Below, in pieces: positions 1 through 7,744 of a stretch of 9,206 bases of DNA (the stretch's first letter is position 1; each line of letters starts with the position of its first letter). The notes below the pieces were generated by a model. It did not search any database. It had not been told where the DNA came from and saw only the letters and a program-made list of their open reading frames with translations. Origin of the DNA: Synechococcaceae bacterium WB8_1B_136 (GTDB lineage Bacteria; Cyanobacteriota; Cyanobacteriia; PCC-6307; Cyanobiaceae). A program made the translations under genes and the position numbers. The DNA lies in the NCBI GenBank assembly GCA_010029175.1, contig RGNC01000075.1:1-9206 (forward strand). The letters are read 5' to 3'.

Positions 1-870
1 GGCCGCCTGCACCCGCTCGGGCTTGCGCTGCACATAGCCCGAGGCCGTCAGGGCAAAGCTGGCCAGGAAGTCGGCGGCGGCCGAGCCGGCCAGGGCCCAG
101 CGGTTGAACAGGTCCACCTGCTCCTGCACCGTGAGGAACGGGCGGATCTGCTTGAAGAAGGGCTGGAATTCGCTGCTGGGGAAGTCGGGGTCGGCCTCGC
201 CCTCCAGGCCGCCGCGCCGGCTCACCAGCTGGTCCAGCAGCTGGATTCCCTCGGAGCGCTCGCTGGTGGCGGTGAGCTCGCGGCTGAGCAGGTCGAGCAC
301 CCGATAGGGGAGCAGGGCGGCCAGCTCCCGCTCCAGCTGGCGGCGCTGCTCGGGCTGTTGGCCCATGCGTTGCAGCAGTTGCAGGCCCTGCTGCAGGGTT
401 TGGGCAGAGGCCTGGAACCGGCGTTGCTGGCGGTAGTCGTCTGCTGCGGCGCGGCAGGCCAGGCCCGCCAGCAGGGTGAGATCCGCTTCGCGGCTGCTGC
501 CGAGGGCGGGTGCCTGAGGAGGCTGCAGGCCCCGGCGGGCCTGCTCGAAGGCTTCCAGCGCCTGTCCGGCCTCCATCAGCAGCAGCAGACCTCCCACCTC
601 CTTGGAGGGGGGGATCTCCAGGGCGGCGATGGCGCTGTCGTCGCCATCGTTGATGGCCGTCAGCTCCCGCTCATAGGCCTGGCGCCGTTCCTCGTCGCTG
701 AGCAGCTCGGCGCTGGCCCGGAGCAACTCAGCCCTGGATTGCAGGGTGTCGTGGGTGAAGCCCTGGTCTGGAGCGCGATCCAGGCGCTGTTCCAGGGTGC
801 GCAGAACGGTCTGGCCATCGGTGGTGGGACTGACGCCCAGCAGCCGGAAATGGTCGATCGGCAGTTCCAC
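1..870 (-). CDS. ftn2: Ftn2/ZipN (ARC6-like) cell division protein, N-terminal part, cut by window edge
   Basis: Cyanobacterial relative of plastid ARC6; in this family the protein anchors FtsZ and organises the divisome at the membrane. The visible 290 residues begin MELPIDHFRLLGV, a degenerate J-domain (about residues 3-75). At the place where DnaJ proteins carry HPD it reads APD, so it is unlikely to be a working Hsp70 partner. Further along are SSREADL (about 137-143), LPYRVLDLLSRE and FLTVQEQVDLF, all of which I recall from picocyanobacterial Ftn2 proteins. The C-terminal part, including any membrane segment and periplasmic domain, lies beyond position 1. I chose GTG at 868-870 because family similarity starts exactly there and no nearby in-frame ATG exists; an AAGG lies just upstream. 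The gene is divergent from pdhA with about 125 bp between starts. The frame is open throughout. Confidence 0.85.
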   Translation of the reverse strand, partial: MELPIDHFRLLGVSPTTDGQTVLRTLEQRLDRAPDQGFTHDTLQSRAELLRASAELLSDEERRQAYERELTAINDGDDSAIAALEIPPSKEVGGLLLLMEAGQALEAFEQARRGLQPPQAPALGSSREADLTLLAGLACRAAADDYRQQRRFQASAQTLQQGLQLLQRMGQQPEQRRQLERELAALLPYRVLDLLSRELTATSERSEGIQLLDQLVSRRGGLEGEADPDFPSSEFQPFFKQIRPFLTVQEQVDLFNRWALAGSAAADFLASFALTASGYVQRKPERVQAA

Positions 871-995
871 CCCTTGGCCTTCTCTGACGCGTGACTGTAG
901 GCAGGGTCTGCGGTTTTGGCCGTGATCGCCACATCTTTCGGGATGGGACCCCGTACAGTCAGCCCAGCATCGGGTTCCGCGTCGCCACGGCCGCT
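871..995. promoter_or_regulatory. Divergent intergenic region between ftn2 and pdhA
   Basis: These 125 bp separate two divergent starts, so promoters for both genes must lie here or, for pdhA, partly inside the first codons of ftn2. A TACAGT at 954-959 resembles a -10 element for pdhA and would place transcription about 30 bases before its ATG. I found no convincing -35 box at the proper distance. No terminator, repeat or small gene is evident. The regulatory role is inferred from gene orientation. Confidence 0.35.
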
Positions 996-2105
996 ATGAC
1001 ACAGGCAGACATCAGCCAGGGGATCGCAGCCAGCGGCGCCCCCGCCTGCTCCGGCGATACCAGTGCCGTCGGCCTCCATGCCGAGCGTCTGCTGAACCTC
1101 TATCCCTCCACCCCAGCCACGGTGAGCCGCGAGGAGGGGCTGATGCTCTACCGCGACATGACCCTGGGTCGGCGCTTCGAGGACAAGTGCGCCGAAATGT
1201 ACTACCGGGGCAAGATGTTCGGCTTCGTGCACCTCTACAACGGCCAGGAGGCCGTGAGCACGGGCGTGATCAAGGCGATGAAACTGCAGCACGACTGGTT
1301 CTGCAGCACCTACCGCGACCACGTCCACGCCCTCAGCTGCGGTGTGCCGGCCCGCGAGGTGATGAGCGAGCTGTTCGGCAAGGAAACGGGCTGCAGCAAG
1401 GGCCGCGGCGGCTCGATGCACCTGTTCTCCAAGCAGCATCACCTGCTGGGGGGCTACGCCTTCATCGGCGAGGGCATCCCCGTGGCCCTCGGTGCCGCCT
1501 TCACCAGCCGCTACAAGCGCGATGCCCTGGGCGATTCCTCCAGTGATGCCGTGACAGCCGCCTTCTTCGGCGACGGCACCTGCAACATCGGCCAGTTTTA
1601 CGAGTGCCTGAACATGGCGGCCCTCTGGAAGCTGCCGATCCTGTTCGTGGTGGAGAACAACAAGTGGGCCATCGGCATGGACCACAACCGTGCCACCAGC
1701 GATCCGGAGATCTGGCGCAAGGCCGCCGCCTTCGGCATGCACGGCGAGGAGGTGGACGGCATGGATGTGCTCGCGGTGCGCGGTGCCGCCCAGCGCGCCA
1801 TTGAACGGGCCCGTGCCGGCGAGGGTCCCACCCTGCTGGAGTGCCTCACCTACCGCTTCCGCGGCCACTCCCTGGCGGATCCCGATGAACTGCGGGCGGA
1901 AGCGGAGAAGGAGTTCTGGGCCCAGCGCGACCCGATCAAGCGCCTCGGCGCCCACCTGATCGAGCACAACCTGGCCACGGCCGAGGAGCTGAAGGCGATC
2001 GAGAAGGAGATCGACGCCGAAGTGGCCGACTGCGTGGAGTTCGCCCTGGCGGCTCCCGAGCCCAAGCCCGAGGAACTCACCCGCTACATCTGGGCGGAAG
2101 ACTGA
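996..2105 (+). CDS. pdhA: Pyruvate dehydrogenase E1 component, alpha subunit
   Basis: The alpha subunit of the heterotetrameric E1 enzyme decarboxylates pyruvate with thiamine diphosphate and passes the acetyl group to the lipoyl E2, feeding acetyl-CoA synthesis in the cytosol. The 369-residue product has the thiamine-diphosphate motif beginning GDGTCN (about residue 192) and closing about 30 residues later at VVENN. It also has KGRGGSMHL (about residue 132) and the YRFRGHSLADPDE loop (about residue 285), which is typical of E1-alpha. Length matches the family. The ATG at 996 is preferred: an upstream in-frame GTG at 891 would add 35 residues with no family resemblance and would run into the ftn2 promoter region. 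No clear Shine-Dalgarno is visible. The E1-beta and E2 genes are not adjacent. The gene converges on the sigma factor gene, 41 bp away. Confidence 0.95.
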   Translation: MTQADISQGIAASGAPACSGDTSAVGLHAERLLNLYPSTPATVSREEGLMLYRDMTLGRRFEDKCAEMYYRGKMFGFVHLYNGQEAVSTGVIKAMKLQHDWFCSTYRDHVHALSCGVPAREVMSELFGKETGCSKGRGGSMHLFSKQHHLLGGYAFIGEGIPVALGAAFTSRYKRDALGDSSSDAVTAAFFGDGTCNIGQFYECLNMAALWKLPILFVVENNKWAIGMDHNRATSDPEIWRKAAAFGMHGEEVDGMDVLAVRGAAQRAIERARAGEGPTLLECLTYRFRGHSLADPDELRAEAEKEFWAQRDPIKRLGAHLIEHNLATAEELKAIEKEIDAEVADCVEFALAAPEPKPEELTRYIWAED

Positions 2106-2117
2106 CGCTCCACCGCC

Positions 2118-2139
2118 AGGCTCTGCATCAGCAGGGCCT
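2118..2139. terminator. Hairpin between convergent pdhA and sigma factor genes
   Basis: A 9-bp stem, AGGCTCTGC against GCAGGGCCT with one T-G wobble, closes over the loop ATCA. It lies wholly inside the 41-bp gap between two convergent stop codons. No T-run follows on either strand, so it is not a textbook intrinsic terminator. Its symmetry and position suggest a bidirectional stop or a transcript-end stabiliser. Confidence 0.55.
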
Positions 2140-2146
2140 CACGTGA

Positions 2147-3076
2147 TCACATCGCCGGGGGCATGCGGCGGGTGAGATGGCGCAGCTTGCGCAGGGCTTT
2201 CAGCTCCACCTGCCGCACCCGCTCGCGGGACACATCCAGCATGCGGCCGATCTCCGCCAGGGTGTGGCGCTCTTCGCCTTCCAGCCCGAAGCGCATCTCC
2301 AGCACCTGGCGCTCCTGGTCGTTGAGGTGCGTGAGCCAGCGGCCCAGCTGCTCCTGATGGATGCCGCGCTCCACCTGGTCGAGGGGTTCGGCGTGGCTGT
2401 TGTCGGCGATCAGGTCGCCCAGGAAGCTGCGGCCCTCCTCGCCGTTCACCGGCGCATCCAGGCTGGAGGTGGTGAGGGCCTGGCGCAGCAGTGAATCCAG
2501 CTCCTCGATCGGCATGCCCATCTCTTCGGCGATTTCCCTGCGGCTCGGCATCGCCCCCAGCTTGTGGGCCAGATCGAGGCTCACCTTGCGGATCGCCGTG
2601 AGCCGTTCGGACAGGTGCACCGGCAGCCGGATCGTGCGCGACTGGCAGGCGATGGCACGGGTCATGCTCTGGCGGATCCACCAGAAGGCATAGGTGGAGA
2701 ACTTGTAGCCGCGGGTGGGATCGAACTTCTCCACGGCCCGCTCCAGGCCGAGGGAGCCCTCCTGGATCAGGTCGAGCAGTTCGAGGCCCTTGCCCTGGTA
2801 CTTCTTGGCAACGCTCACCACAAGACGCAGGTTGGCCTTCATCATCCGCTCCTTGGAGCGGCGCCCCAGGCGGATGAGCCTTTTTTCCTTGTCGGTGTAA
2901 TCGTCGCCCTTCTCTTCTTCCACCAGGCGCATCATCGTCTGCACCTGATTGCCCAGTTCAATCTCTTCCGCTGCAGTGAGCAGTGGCACGCGGCCGATGG
3001 TGGAGAGGTACCAGCTGATCGGATCGCTTCCCCGGCGGCGTGTACTGCCGCTCGCGGAAGGACTGGAGGCTGTCAT
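2147..3076 (-). CDS. Group 2 (primary-like, non-essential type) sigma-70 factor
   Basis: A 309-residue RNA polymerase sigma factor that directs promoter choice. It opens with region 1.2 (SDPISWYLSTIGRVPLLT, about residues 17-34) and has no region 1.1. Region 2 includes NLRLVVSVAKKYQGKGLELL and DLIQEGSLGLERAVEKF, then the -10-recognition helix YKFSTYAFWWIRQSMTRAIA. Region 3 follows LPVHLSERL. Region 4 contains LNDQERQVLEMRFGL and the -35 helix-turn-helix LAEIGRMLDVSRERVRQVE. The lack of region 1.1 with strongly conserved regions 2 and 4 fits cyanobacterial group 2 factors (SigB/C/D/E class). These usually serve stress, light or nutrient responses; which one this is cannot be told from sequence alone. 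ATG at 3074-3076 gives the usual N-terminus; an upstream in-frame ATG at 3124 would add 16 unlike residues. The gene is intact. Confidence 0.93.
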   Translation of the reverse strand: MTASSPSASGSTRRRGSDPISWYLSTIGRVPLLTAAEEIELGNQVQTMMRLVEEEKGDDYTDKEKRLIRLGRRSKERMMKANLRLVVSVAKKYQGKGLELLDLIQEGSLGLERAVEKFDPTRGYKFSTYAFWWIRQSMTRAIACQSRTIRLPVHLSERLTAIRKVSLDLAHKLGAMPSRREIAEEMGMPIEELDSLLRQALTTSSLDAPVNGEEGRSFLGDLIADNSHAEPLDQVERGIHQEQLGRWLTHLNDQERQVLEMRFGLEGEERHTLAEIGRMLDVSRERVRQVELKALRKLRHLTRRMPPAM

Positions 3077-3226
3077 GAGCCCGGGCACAGGAAATTCATC
3101 GCAACATCCCACAGGCCAGTGCATTCAGGCTGTCGCTTCGGTAAGCCTTCAGCTTTTGGCTGCAAAACCACACGTTTGTGTTGAGACTCACGTGAACGCG
3201 TGCTGATTGTTCGTGGCGACCTGCAG
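3077..3226 (-). promoter_or_regulatory. Leader and promoter region of the sigma factor gene
   Basis: These 150 bp between the native nnrD stop and the sigma start are visibly richer in A and T than anything else nearby, as expected for a promoter. A possible sigma-70 promoter on the minus strand is TTGCAG (3165-3160), a 16-bp spacer, then TACCGA (3143-3138), about 60 bases ahead of the ATG. The match is poor at the -10, so this is a suggestion only. Small inverted repeats (CACACGTTTGTG around 3169-3180) could be a regulator site or chance. Confidence 0.3.
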
Positions 3227-4748
3227 TTATTTTGCCGTAATTCGCTGTTCTAATGCCGCAGCGATGGCCATCGGTGTGGCGCCCTCGCGGCTGATCCGCA
3301 GCCCCGCCGCGGCGTGGTTCAGGGCCCGCGTAGCCCGCCAGCACGTCGCCCAACCCCGCCCGCGCCGCCTCGCTGGAGGCCTCCAGCAACTGCCAGCGGC
3401 GGCCATCCGGGCTGGCGATCACCGTGCGGGCCCCTTTGAGCAGCACCGCCGCCCGGCTGCTGGAGGCCGCCGCCGAGGCCGCCTCCAGGGGTGGCAGATT
3501 GGCGAGTTCCGGAAACAGTCGGGCGAACTCGCCGGCGTGGGGGGTGATCCAGGTGGGCCCCTGCCGTTGCTGCAGCCAGTTGCTGGCATCGCCCCTGCCG
3601 GCCAGGCGGTTGAGGCCATCGGCATCGATCAGCAGCAGCGCCTCCAGGCGCTGCAGGCGCTCCCAGCTCTGGGCATCGCGCTCCAGCACAGCGCTGCCAT
3701 CGGCCCGCTCAGGCCCCGGGCCCAGGCCCGGACCCAGCACCACGGCATCCAGCCGTTCCAGGGCTGCCGCCGGAAGATCCCCCAGGTTGAGCCCCCCCTG
3801 GCCATGGCCCTCGAGGGCTGCCGCCAGCACCACATGGGGTTGCACGCTCCAGAGGCCCTCGGCCACCGGCGTTGGCACCGCAGCCCGCAGGCTGCCGCAG
3901 CCGCTGGCGCTGGCCCCGCTCAGGCACAGCTGGGCGGCTCCCCGGTAGGCCGGGCTGCCGGCGATCACCAGCAGCCGTCCTCGTCCGTACTTCCCCTGGG
4001 CCGGGTCGGCAGCGGGCCAGGGGGCGCTCTCTCCATCGGCTGCGCAGAGCCCCAGGGGTTGCTGGCGCGGCAGACCATCCAGCAGCTGCGGCGGCAGGGC
4101 CAGGTCCACCCGTTCCACGGCCCCCACCCAGGCCAGGGCCGGATCCTGCACCAATCCCCACTTGAGCAGCCCGATGCAGTAGGTGGTGTGGGCCGCCGCG
4201 GGATGGCGGCCGGTGGGCCGGCCGCTGTCGGCGCAGAGCCCCGTGGGTACATCCACGGCCACCAGCCGCAGCGGCCGCTGCCGCTGTCGTTCCGCCAGCA
4301 GGGTGTCCAGCGCTTCGTCCACCGCCTGCCGCTGGCCGATGCCCAGGAGGGCATCGATCCACAGTTCCGGGCCCCGGGCAGGGGGCGGCTGCTGCAGCCG
4401 CGGAATGCCCAGCCAGTGGGCATGGCGCAGATGGGCGGCCGTCAGCGGTTTGTGGCGCTCAAACGGGCTCCAGATCCTGGTGCTGATGCCGGCCAGGTGC
4501 AGTTCGCGGGCGATCACCAGCCCATCGCCGCCGTTGTGGCCAGGGCCCACCAGCACCAGCGCGCCGCTGGCCCTGAGATCGGCCCCGTGCTGCTCCAACA
4601 GGCGCCGGCTCAGGGCCAGGGCCGCCTTCTCCATCAGGGCCTCCACCGGCAGTCCACTGGCGAACAGCTGCTGTTCCAGTTCCGCCATCTGGCTGGAGCT
4701 CACCAACAGGTGGTCGGCATCGGCACGGGGCCAGCGGAGGTCTGCCAA
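3227..4748 (-). pseudogene. nnrD: Bifunctional NAD(P)H-hydrate epimerase / ADP-dependent dehydratase, frameshifted near its 3' end
   Basis: The fused NnrE-NnrD enzyme repairs damaged NAD(P)H: the epimerase interconverts R- and S-NAD(P)HX and the dehydratase restores NAD(P)H. The epimerase half shows VGPGHNGGDGLV (N72, D75) and VDVPTGLCADSG. The dehydratase half shows KYGRGRLLVIAGS, VLGPGLG, DADGLNRL, TPHAGEFARLF, LLKGARTVIA and RAGLGDVLAGYA with the catalytic Asp. Just after GYA (about 3321-3329) the frame is lost. The native C-terminus resumes in another frame as ALNHAAAGL, then EGATPMAIAAALEQRITAK and TAA at 3227-3229, and about 20 residues normally found between are missing. Read without correction, the frame runs on with unrelated residues to a stop at 3096. 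The start is uncertain: TTG at 4748 (MADLRWPRADADHLLVS) fits relatives best, while ATG at 4841 would overlap the 5' end of mnmA. All active-site motifs precede the lesion, so partial function cannot be excluded. Confidence 0.88.
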
Positions 4749-4796
4749 GAGGATCGGGTTCAGCGAGGGGAACAACCACGCCGCTGCAGTTCCATG

Positions 4797-6071
4797 ATGG
4801 AAAGGAATTCCGTTCTGTCTGCGCCACGGCGGAGCCCCCATCTCGATCGCGGTTGTTCCTTGGCCCGTTTCTCAGCTCCACCTGTGCCTGCGCCCGCCGG
4901 GCGATCCCTGGCCGCCACTGCGGCCGGGGCCGCCGCCATCGAGCGGTTGCGCACCTGGCCCGGAGAGCACCGCGTGGCGGTCGGGCTCTCCGGTGGAGTC
5001 GACAGCTCGCTCACGGCGGCGCTGCTGGTGGAGGCCGGTTGGCAGGTGGAGGGGCTCACCCTCTGGTTGATGAGCGGCAAGGGCGCCTGCTGCGCCGAGG
5101 GCCTGGTGGATGCGGCCGGCATCTGCGAGCAACTGGCTGTTCCCCACCACGTGGTGGATTTCCGCGAGCACTTCAAGGCGCAGATCGTGGATTTCCTGGT
5201 GCAGGGCTACGGCGCCGGCGTGACCCCCCTGCCCTGTTCCCGCTGCAACCGCGAGGTGAAGTTCGCTCCGATGCTTGGCTGGGCCGCTGAGCAGCGGGGC
5301 ATCGATCGCATCGCCACCGGCCACTACGCCCGGGTGCGCCACGGCAGCGTCAGCGACAACGGCCGCCACCAGCTGCTGCGCGGCCTCGACCCCCGCAAGG
5401 ATCAGAGCTACTTCCTCTACGACCTGCCCCAGGAGGTGCTGGGCCGGCTGGTGTTTCCCCTGGGGGAACTCACCAAGGCCGACACCCGCGCCGAGGCTGA
5501 GCGCCATGGGCTGCGCACGGCCCACAAGCCCGAGAGCCAGGACCTCTGCCTGGCGGACCACCACGGTTCGATGAAGGCCTTCCTCGACGCCTACCTGCCC
5601 CCGCGCCAGGGGGAGATCGTGCTCGGCGATGGCCGTGTGGTGGGCGAACACGACGGCATCGAGCACTTCACGATCGGCCAGCGCAAGGGGCTGGGGGTGG
5701 CCTGGAGTGAGCCGTTGCACGTGGTGCGCCTCGATGCCGCCATGAACCGGGTGGTGGTGGCCCCCCGCTCCGAGGCCGCCCGCCGCGAGGCGGTGGTGGG
5801 GGCGGTGAACTGGGTGTCGATGGCGGCCCCCGAGCAGCCGCTGGAGCTGAGTGTGCAGGTGCGCTACCGCAGCGGCCCCGAGCGGGCCCTGCTCACGCCG
5901 CTGCCCCCCACCGCTGCCGATGCTGCCGCTGATCGGCCCTACCGCTGCCGGCTGGAGTTCGCCGAGCCCCAGTTCTCGATCACCCCTGGGCAGGCGGCCG
6001 TGTTCTACGCGGGCGATGCGGTGCTGGGGGGCGGGCTGATTCAGCCGGATTCCCCGTTGCCTCACCAGTAG
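4797..6071 (+). CDS. mnmA: tRNA-specific 2-thiouridylase MnmA
   Basis: MnmA uses ATP and a persulfide sulfur to thiolate U34 of Lys, Glu and Gln tRNAs, giving the s2U wobble base. The PP-loop GLSGGVDSSL (about residues 62-71) binds ATP. The two catalytic cysteines are C150 in PCSRCNREVKF and C251 in SQDLCLAD; C251 is the position of the persulfide cysteine. Other family marks are ATGHYAR, KDQSYFLYDL, FPLGELTKADTR, TIGQRKGLG and the C-terminal ITPGQAAVFY...GGGLI. The product is intact at 424 residues. That is somewhat long because of an Ala/Pro-rich leader of about 45 residues. ATG at 4797 (or 4794) is the first plausible start, but TTG 4860 or GTG 4884 would give a length closer to relatives. 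No clear Shine-Dalgarno decides it. The 3' end overlaps the convergent ferredoxin gene by 10 bp. Confidence 0.95.
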   Translation: MERNSVLSAPRRSPHLDRGCSLARFSAPPVPAPAGRSLAATAAGAAAIERLRTWPGEHRVAVGLSGGVDSSLTAALLVEAGWQVEGLTLWLMSGKGACCAEGLVDAAGICEQLAVPHHVVDFREHFKAQIVDFLVQGYGAGVTPLPCSRCNREVKFAPMLGWAAEQRGIDRIATGHYARVRHGSVSDNGRHQLLRGLDPRKDQSYFLYDLPQEVLGRLVFPLGELTKADTRAEAERHGLRTAHKPESQDLCLADHHGSMKAFLDAYLPPRQGEIVLGDGRVVGEHDGIEHFTIGQRKGLGVAWSEPLHVVRLDAAMNRVVVAPRSEAARREAVVGAVNWVSMAAPEQPLELSVQVRYRSGPERALLTPLPPTAADAAADRPYRCRLEFAEPQFSITPGQAAVFYAGDAVLGGGLIQPDSPLPHQ

Positions 6072-6301
6072 GGATCGCTGCTGAGTTCCACGCTGAGCTC
6101 GCCGCTGCGGCTGGTGGGAACGGTGGTGATGCAGGCCCGCACCGTCTGGCCGTTCACGTCGATCTCGCAGGCGCCGCAGCTGCCGCCCATGCAGCCGGTG
6201 GGGATGGCGAATCCGGCGGCGCGGGCGGCATCGAGCCAGTCGCTGCCGCAGGCAATCCTGGTGGTTTTCCCATTGGGCCAGCGGATCTGCACCTGCTTCA
6301 T
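6062..6301 (-). CDS. Small 2Fe-2S ferredoxin-fold protein
   Basis: A 79-residue electron carrier or cluster-binding protein of the plant-type 2Fe-2S superfamily. Four cysteines stand at 37, 42, 45 and 57 (GCMGGSCGACEIDVNG, then RACITTVP), a CX4CX2CX11C spacing. The last gap is much shorter than the roughly 29 residues of photosynthetic PetF; the pattern equals that of the N-terminal cluster domain of xanthine/aldehyde oxidoreductases, here as a stand-alone protein. It ends SSDPYW. The ATG at 6299-6301 overlaps the cobQ stop (ATGA), so translation is probably coupled to cobQ. Relatives in picocyanobacteria begin at the equivalent residue. The redox partner is unknown; a link to cobalt/corrin reduction is only suggested by the neighbour. 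Confidence 0.88.
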   Translation of the reverse strand: MKQVQIRWPNGKTTRIACGSDWLDAARAAGFAIPTGCMGGSCGACEIDVNGQTVRACITTVPTSRSGELSVELSSDPYW

Positions 6302-7744
6302 GCGGCGCCCAGCAACGGCTCCAGGTTCACATGCTGCGCAAAGGCATCGGCGAGCCGATCGAGCAGATCTTCCCGCTGACGGCTGTGGTGGGGTTGGCAT
6401 TCGTTCAGCAACGGCAACCCTTTGCGGCGGCGCAGCGTATTGAGCCAGCTCCGCCGCCAGGGGCCGCTCTCGAACACCCCATGCAGGTAGGTGCCGGCCA
6501 CGTTGCCCATCACCCAGCCCAACCCTGCGTCGGCGCAGAGCGGTTGGCAGGGCTCCAGCGCCCTGGTGCAGCCCCGGTGCAGTTCAAACCCCTCCAGCAG
6601 CACGCCTGCAGCGGGCCACAGTGCCGGGCTCTGCCGTTGTCGCAATGCCTTGCTCTCGCCGAAGGCGGTGCGCAGGGGCAACAGGTTGAGCCCCGCGGCG
6701 CTCGCTGTGGTGGGGCCGCCGCTGCCGTCCGCTGCGCCTTCGCGGCCCTCGGGGTCCAGCAGCTCGCGTCCCAGCAGCTGCAGTCCTCCGCAGAGGCCGA
6801 ACACGTGGCCGCCGGCTGCGGCAAATGCCTGCACCTGGGCCCCCAGGCCGCTGCGTTGCAACACCCCCAGGTCTCTGAGGGTCTGTTTGCTGCCGGGCAC
6901 CAGCACCGCATCGGGCACCCCCAGCTGCTCCCCCGGCGTCACCCAGCGCAGCTGCACCGTGGGCTCGGCTTCCAGCGGGTCGAGATCGGAGAAGTTGCTC
7001 AGCGAGGGCAGCTTGAGCACCGCGATCTTCAGTTCGGCACCGGTTTTGCGGCCGCGGCGCTCAAGCAGATCCAGGGAGTCTTCGGGGGGGAAGAGCTCAT
7101 CGAGCCAGGGCATCACCCCCAGCACCGGCACGCCGGTGTGGGCCTCCAGCCAGCGGCGGCCTTCATCGAAGAGCTCGCGCCGGCCGCGGAAGCGGTTGAT
7201 CAGCAGCCCCTGGATGAGGGGACGCTCCACCGGCCGCAGCAGCGCCAGGGTGCCCACCAGCTGGGCGAACACGCCACCCCGTTCGATGTCGGCCACCAGG
7301 ATGCAGCGGGCGCGGAGGTATTGGGCCAGGCGCAGGTTGGTGAGGTCGCGCGGTTGCAGATTCACCTCCACCGGACTGCCGGCCCCTTCGAGCACCAGCC
7401 GTCCACCGGGGTGCGCCGCCTGCAGCTCAGCCAGCCCGGCCCTGATGGCTGCCCAACCCGGGCGAAACCAATCGCGGTAGTAGTGCTCGGCGCGGGCGCT
7501 GCCCACGGCGCGGCCCAGGTGAATCACTTCGCTGGTGCTGTCGCCCTGGGGCTTGAGCAGCACCGGGTTCATGGCGCACTGCGGCTCCAGGCCAGCCGCC
7601 CAGCATGTTCTGGCCCTTGAAGGGCAGCGGCGTCTCGCCGCGGCGCCGCAGCACGCGGCACAGGGCGGCTGTCATCAACGACTTGCCGGCACCGCTGCTG
7701 GTACCCAGCACCATCAGTGGCCGTGGGGCGGACAGGCTGCTCAC
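6298..7744 (-). pseudogene. cobQ: Cobyric acid synthase CobQ, interrupted by an internal deletion and frameshift
   Basis: CobQ amidates four side chains of adenosylcobyrinic a,c-diamide using glutamine and ATP, a late step of cobalamin synthesis. The first piece (GTG 7744 to 7604) has the ATP loop GTSSGAGKS (residues 14-22) and ends PLPFKGQNM. The second piece, in another frame from 7602, resumes with WAAGLEPQCAMNPVLLKPQ and runs cleanly to TGA at 6298-6300. It includes LEGAGSPVEVNL, ADIERGGVFAQ, the class I amidotransferase nucleophile in FGLCGGLQLLG, and the histidine in GNVAGTYLHGVFE. What is absent is the conserved SNNA...GGEM...Q block, about 21 codons; the leftover single base puts the loss at roughly 62 bp. 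GTG 7744 overlaps the stop of the upstream gene (GTGA). With this sequence only a truncated N-terminal peptide, or a re-initiated C-terminal part from ATG 7572, could be made. Either a real pseudogene or a sequence error. Confidence 0.92.

Noticed and set aside
660..1967. A 435-residue minus-strand open frame opposite pdhA and the start of ftn2.
   Set aside because: It is the shadow of pdhA, with composition typical of antisense frames, and it overlaps two well-supported genes; the real minus-strand gene here uses another frame from 870.
3096..3226. The C-terminal extension of the uncorrected nnrD frame, ending in a Cys-containing tail, as a possible novel domain.
   Set aside because: The tail is out of frame relative to the native C-terminus and then translates the AT-richer sigma leader; it is best explained by the frameshift.
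3207..4793. A long plus-strand open frame running into mnmA, which would give a 954-residue protein with a huge N-terminal extension.
   Set aside because: The first 529 residues are the antisense of nnrE-nnrD, are low-complexity Gln/Pro/Gly/Ala-rich and have no family features. Real MnmA homology starts after 4797. GC-rich genomes produce such open antisense frames.
7427..7572. Programmed frameshifting or ribosomal bypassing to join the two cobQ pieces.
   Set aside because: Conserved residues are missing from the DNA itself, so no recoding event could restore the normal protein, and no slippery sequence or take-off/landing pair is apparent.
6331..7620. A 429-residue plus-strand open frame opposite cobQ.
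   Set aside because: Antisense shadow rich in Gln, His, Gly and Ala, with no recognisable motif; the opposite strand encodes clear CobQ motifs.
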